A DNA stretch of 64,000 nt, from positions 1,957,418 to 2,021,417 of the forward strand of contig NZ_JBBCAT010000001.1 of assembly GCF_037203705.1 (NCBI RefSeq), given 5' to 3'. Shown here one piece after another: positions 62,242 through 64,000 of this stretch. Under the pieces are notes generated by a model. That model made no database searches. It was not told the origin of the DNA and saw only the letters and a program-made list of their open reading frames with translations. A program made the position numbers and the translations under genes. Position 1 is the stretch's first letter. Each line of letters starts with the position of its first letter. The stretch comes from Prosthecomicrobium sp. N25 (GTDB lineage Bacteria > Pseudomonadota > Alphaproteobacteria > Rhizobiales > Ancalomicrobiaceae).

Positions 62242-63059
62242 GGGTGGAACTCCTCGATGAGGGGCGCGAGCGCCAGGGGGTCGTTGGTCGTGATCTGCCG
62301 GCAGCCCGCCCCGATCAGCCGCCGGAGCACGGCCAGGAGGTCCGGGCGGTCCGCGTCGACCGTCCAGGCGTCGACCTCCGCGCCCGCGCGGCCCACGCGG
62401 TCGACCAGGTTCACGCCCGCGTCGAGCCCCGCCAGCACGAGCCGGGCCTCCAGGTAGAAGATCGCGGCGTCCGGCGCCGTCCGCAGCGTGAAGGTGCCGA
62501 GCGCCTCGAACCAGGCCGGGTCGGCGGGCAGGCGCCGGGTGTAGAAGGCGAGCGGGTCGAAGCCCTTACGGAGTCCCGGGGCGGCCTCCGCCAGGTCCTC
62601 GATCGCCTCCCACTCTGCCCCGCCGGCGACGAAGCGGGGCGCGAGGTCGCCCAGCACGGCGCCGATCGCGCGCCGGGCCGCGGCGTCGAGCCGGAACGCC
62701 GGCTCCTTCACGTCGAGTTGCACCAGCCCGCCGTCGGGGCGGCCGTGGGCGGCGACCGCGGCCACGACCTCGTCCAGGAACAGGGGCGGGCTGTCGAGGA
62801 GGCGGCCGTCCGGCCCGCGCTGCCGCAGCCGCTCGATGTCGGCGCGCGCTGCCGCCGCGACCGGCCCGGTGCCCGACGTCTCCCGGTCGAGCGTCCGGTC
62901 GTGCAGGCAGAGGGCATGCCCGTCGCGGGTCAGGACCACGTCGACTTCGCAGGCGGCGCCCGCCTCCAGCGCGGCCCGGAGCGAGTCCCGCTGGTGGGCC
63001 GGCTCCGTCTTGCGCCGCCGGAGCATGTGCCACTTGAGGCGGGGCAGCGGCCCCGTCAT
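62232..63059 (-). CDS. GDPD family protein with variant N-terminal motif
   Basis: A 275-residue GDPD-fold protein. The canonical HRG and PENT segments are missing; the N-terminus reads LKWHMLRRRKTEPAHQRDSL, with His11 and Arg14-Arg16 in place of the usual His-Arg. The rest is normal: Glu38-x-Asp40 in CEVDVVLTRDG and His53 in LCLHD. I recall similar LKxHxLRRR versions in rhizobial proteins, so it may be a true subfamily. It begins just before the stop of the ATPase gene (4-bp overlap) and ends overlapping the EEP gene. Activity likely but not certain. Confidence 0.8.
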   Translation of the reverse strand: MTGPLPRLKWHMLRRRKTEPAHQRDSLRAALEAGAACEVDVVLTRDGHALCLHDRTLDRETSGTGPVAAAARADIERLRQRGPDGRLLDSPPLFLDEVVAAVAAHGRPDGGLVQLDVKEPAFRLDAAARRAIGAVLGDLAPRFVAGGAEWEAIEDLAEAAPGLRKGFDPLAFYTRRLPADPAWFEALGTFTLRTAPDAAIFYLEARLVLAGLDAGVNLVDRVGRAGAEVDAWTVDADRPDLLAVLRRLIGAGCRQITTNDPLALAPLIEEFHPCS

Positions 63060-64000
63060 GCGGCCAGGCTCGTCCTGGCGCCCTCGATCCGCCGGCCGGT
63101 CGCCTTGTCGAACAGGAGCGTCTGGGCGAGGCGGAACGGCAGCACGTCCCCGACCGCGTGCCGCGCGAGCGCTCCGGCCTCCAGCGCCCGGACCGGGCCA
63201 TAGGGGGTCTCGAGGTGGTAGATGGTCTCGCGTCCGTGCGGCTCCAGGTCGACGATCCGCCCGCGCTCCTCGCCGGCGCCGAGCACGACCGCCTCCGGCC
63301 GCACGCCCAGCACGGCCTCGCCGTCCGGCATCCCCTCGGCGGCGAGGGTCGCATCCCCGAGCCTGAGCCGTCCGCCCGCCGCCGTGCCGGCCAGGAGGTT
63401 GATCGGCGGCGATCCGATGAAGCCGGCGACGAACAGGCTGTCCGGCCGGTGGTAGAGGTCCTCGGCCGTGCCGATCTGCTCGATCCGGCCCTTCGACATG
63501 CAGATGATCCGGTCGGCCATCGTGGTCGCCTCCACTTGGTCGTGAGTGACCAGGATGGTGGTGACCCCGAGCTTGCGCTGCAGCCCGCGGATCTCGCTGC
63601 GCATGGTGAGGCGGAGCGAGGCGTCCAGGTTGGAGAGCGGCTCGTCGAGGAGAAGGAGTTGCGGCTCCTTGACGAGCGCGCGGGCGAGCGCGACGCGCTG
63701 CTGCTGGCCGCCGGACATCTGGCTCGGCTTGCGGTCGAGCAGCTCCTCCACCTGGACGAGCCGCGCGGCCTGGTCCGCCCGGCGGCGCGCCTCCTCCTTC
63801 GCCATCGTCTTGAAGCGGAGCGGAAAGAGGATGTTGTCGCGCGCCGTCATGTGCGGGTAGAGCGCGTAGGACTGGAATACGATGCCGACGTTGCGGTCGC
63901 GCGCCTCCACGTCGTTGACCACCGCGTCGTCGAACCGGATCTCCCCCTCGCTCGGCGTGTAGAGCCCGGCCAGCATGAAGAGGGTGGTCGACTTCCCGCA
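63056..64000 (-). CDS. Sugar/glycerophosphodiester ABC ATP-binding protein, UgpC type (5' end outside window)
   Basis: The gene runs off the right edge; its N-terminus is missing. The visible part begins with C-G-K-S-T-T, the end of Walker A, at 64000. It then shows the Q-loop [11 protein letters not shown], signature [15 protein letters not shown], Walker [16 protein letters not shown] and a TOBE domain ([15 protein letters not shown]). The upstream permease and binding protein genes must lie beyond the window. With two GDPD genes and an EEP gene it resembles the ugp glycerol-3-phosphate or glycerophosphodiester uptake system. Confidence 0.9.
   Translation of the reverse strand, partial: CGKSTTLFMLAGLYTPSEGEIRFDDAVVNDVEARDRNVGIVFQSYALYPHMTARDNILFPLRFKTMAKEEARRRADQAARLVQVEELLDRKPSQMSGGQQQRVALARALVKEPQLLLLDEPLSNLDASLRLTMRSEIRGLQRKLGVTTILVTHDQVEATTMADRIICMSKGRIEQIGTAEDLYHRPDSLFVAGFIGSPPINLLAGTAAGGRLRLGDATLAAEGMPDGEAVLGVRPEAVVLGAGEERGRIVDLEPHGRETIYHLETPYGPVRALEAGALARHAVGDVLPFRLAQTLLFDKATGRRIEGARTSLAA

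Noticed and set aside
1-64000. tRNA, rRNA, integrase, transposase or phage genes
   Set aside because: I found no sequence with the conserved arms of a tRNA and no protein of these families; a tRNA-finding program would be needed to be fully sure.

Overview
This is a very GC-rich (clearly above 65% by eye), densely packed stretch of bacterial chromosome. The gene families (DUF3141, DUF1194 and DUF892 proteins, TRAP and many ABC importers, and a palindrome built on CCCGGGCTTGTCCCGGG) suggest an alphaproteobacterium, probably Hyphomicrobiales. That placement is an inference; no rRNA or housekeeping marker lies in the window. I see no phage, integrase, transposase, CRISPR array, tRNA or rRNA. Most of the sequence is catabolic and transport operons.

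Layout: (1) 1-2296, the 3' part of a DUF3141 alpha/beta-hydrolase. (2) 2315-7143, minus strand, a ribose-type ABC importer (binding protein, double ATPase, permease) followed by a beta-keto acid cleavage enzyme; divergent from it on the plus strand are methylthioribose kinase (mtnK) and a class V aminotransferase. (3) 10209-19140, a ten-gene minus-strand operon led by a GntR repressor with a perfect palindromic operator: flavin monooxygenase, flavin reductase, HpcH-type aldolase, V4R protein, cyclase-type hydrolase, TRAP importer and FAD-linked 2-hydroxyacid oxidase. It looks like a complete uptake-and-degradation pathway for an unidentified organic acid. (4) 19539-29786, a YCII protein, an ArgE-type deacylase and an aminotransferase, divergent from a Dpp-type peptide ABC operon ending in an M20 peptidase. 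(5) 29896-43962, a DUF1194 protein, then a ten-gene minus-strand operon with four isochorismatase-family cysteine hydrolases, a second peptide-type ABC importer with a fused double ATPase and two overlapping MFS genes, divergent from an amidase. This looks like an amide or ureide utilisation locus. (6) 44038-48575, single genes: ChaB, an orphan XoxJ-like binding protein, aldose epimerase, DUF1330, a DUF892 ferritin-like protein and an orphan ModA. (7) 48622-58416, a carbohydrate ABC importer divergent from a LysR regulator, followed by two Cys-type sulfatases around a formylglycine-generating enzyme. (8) 58486-64000, a DUF442 protein, an aldo/keto reductase, and a minus-strand operon entering from the right edge with a sugar/glycerophosphodiester-type ATPase, two GDPD enzymes and an EEP phosphodiesterase.

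In each main operon, importer genes sit next to genes for hydrolases, lyases or oxidases that could act on the imported compound. At least six importer systems, two orphan binding proteins and two MFS carriers lie in 64 kb. Substrates are not proven by sequence alone. The best candidates for undescribed biology are the monooxygenase/V4R/TRAP operon, the multi-amidohydrolase operon and the sulfatase-FGE locus.
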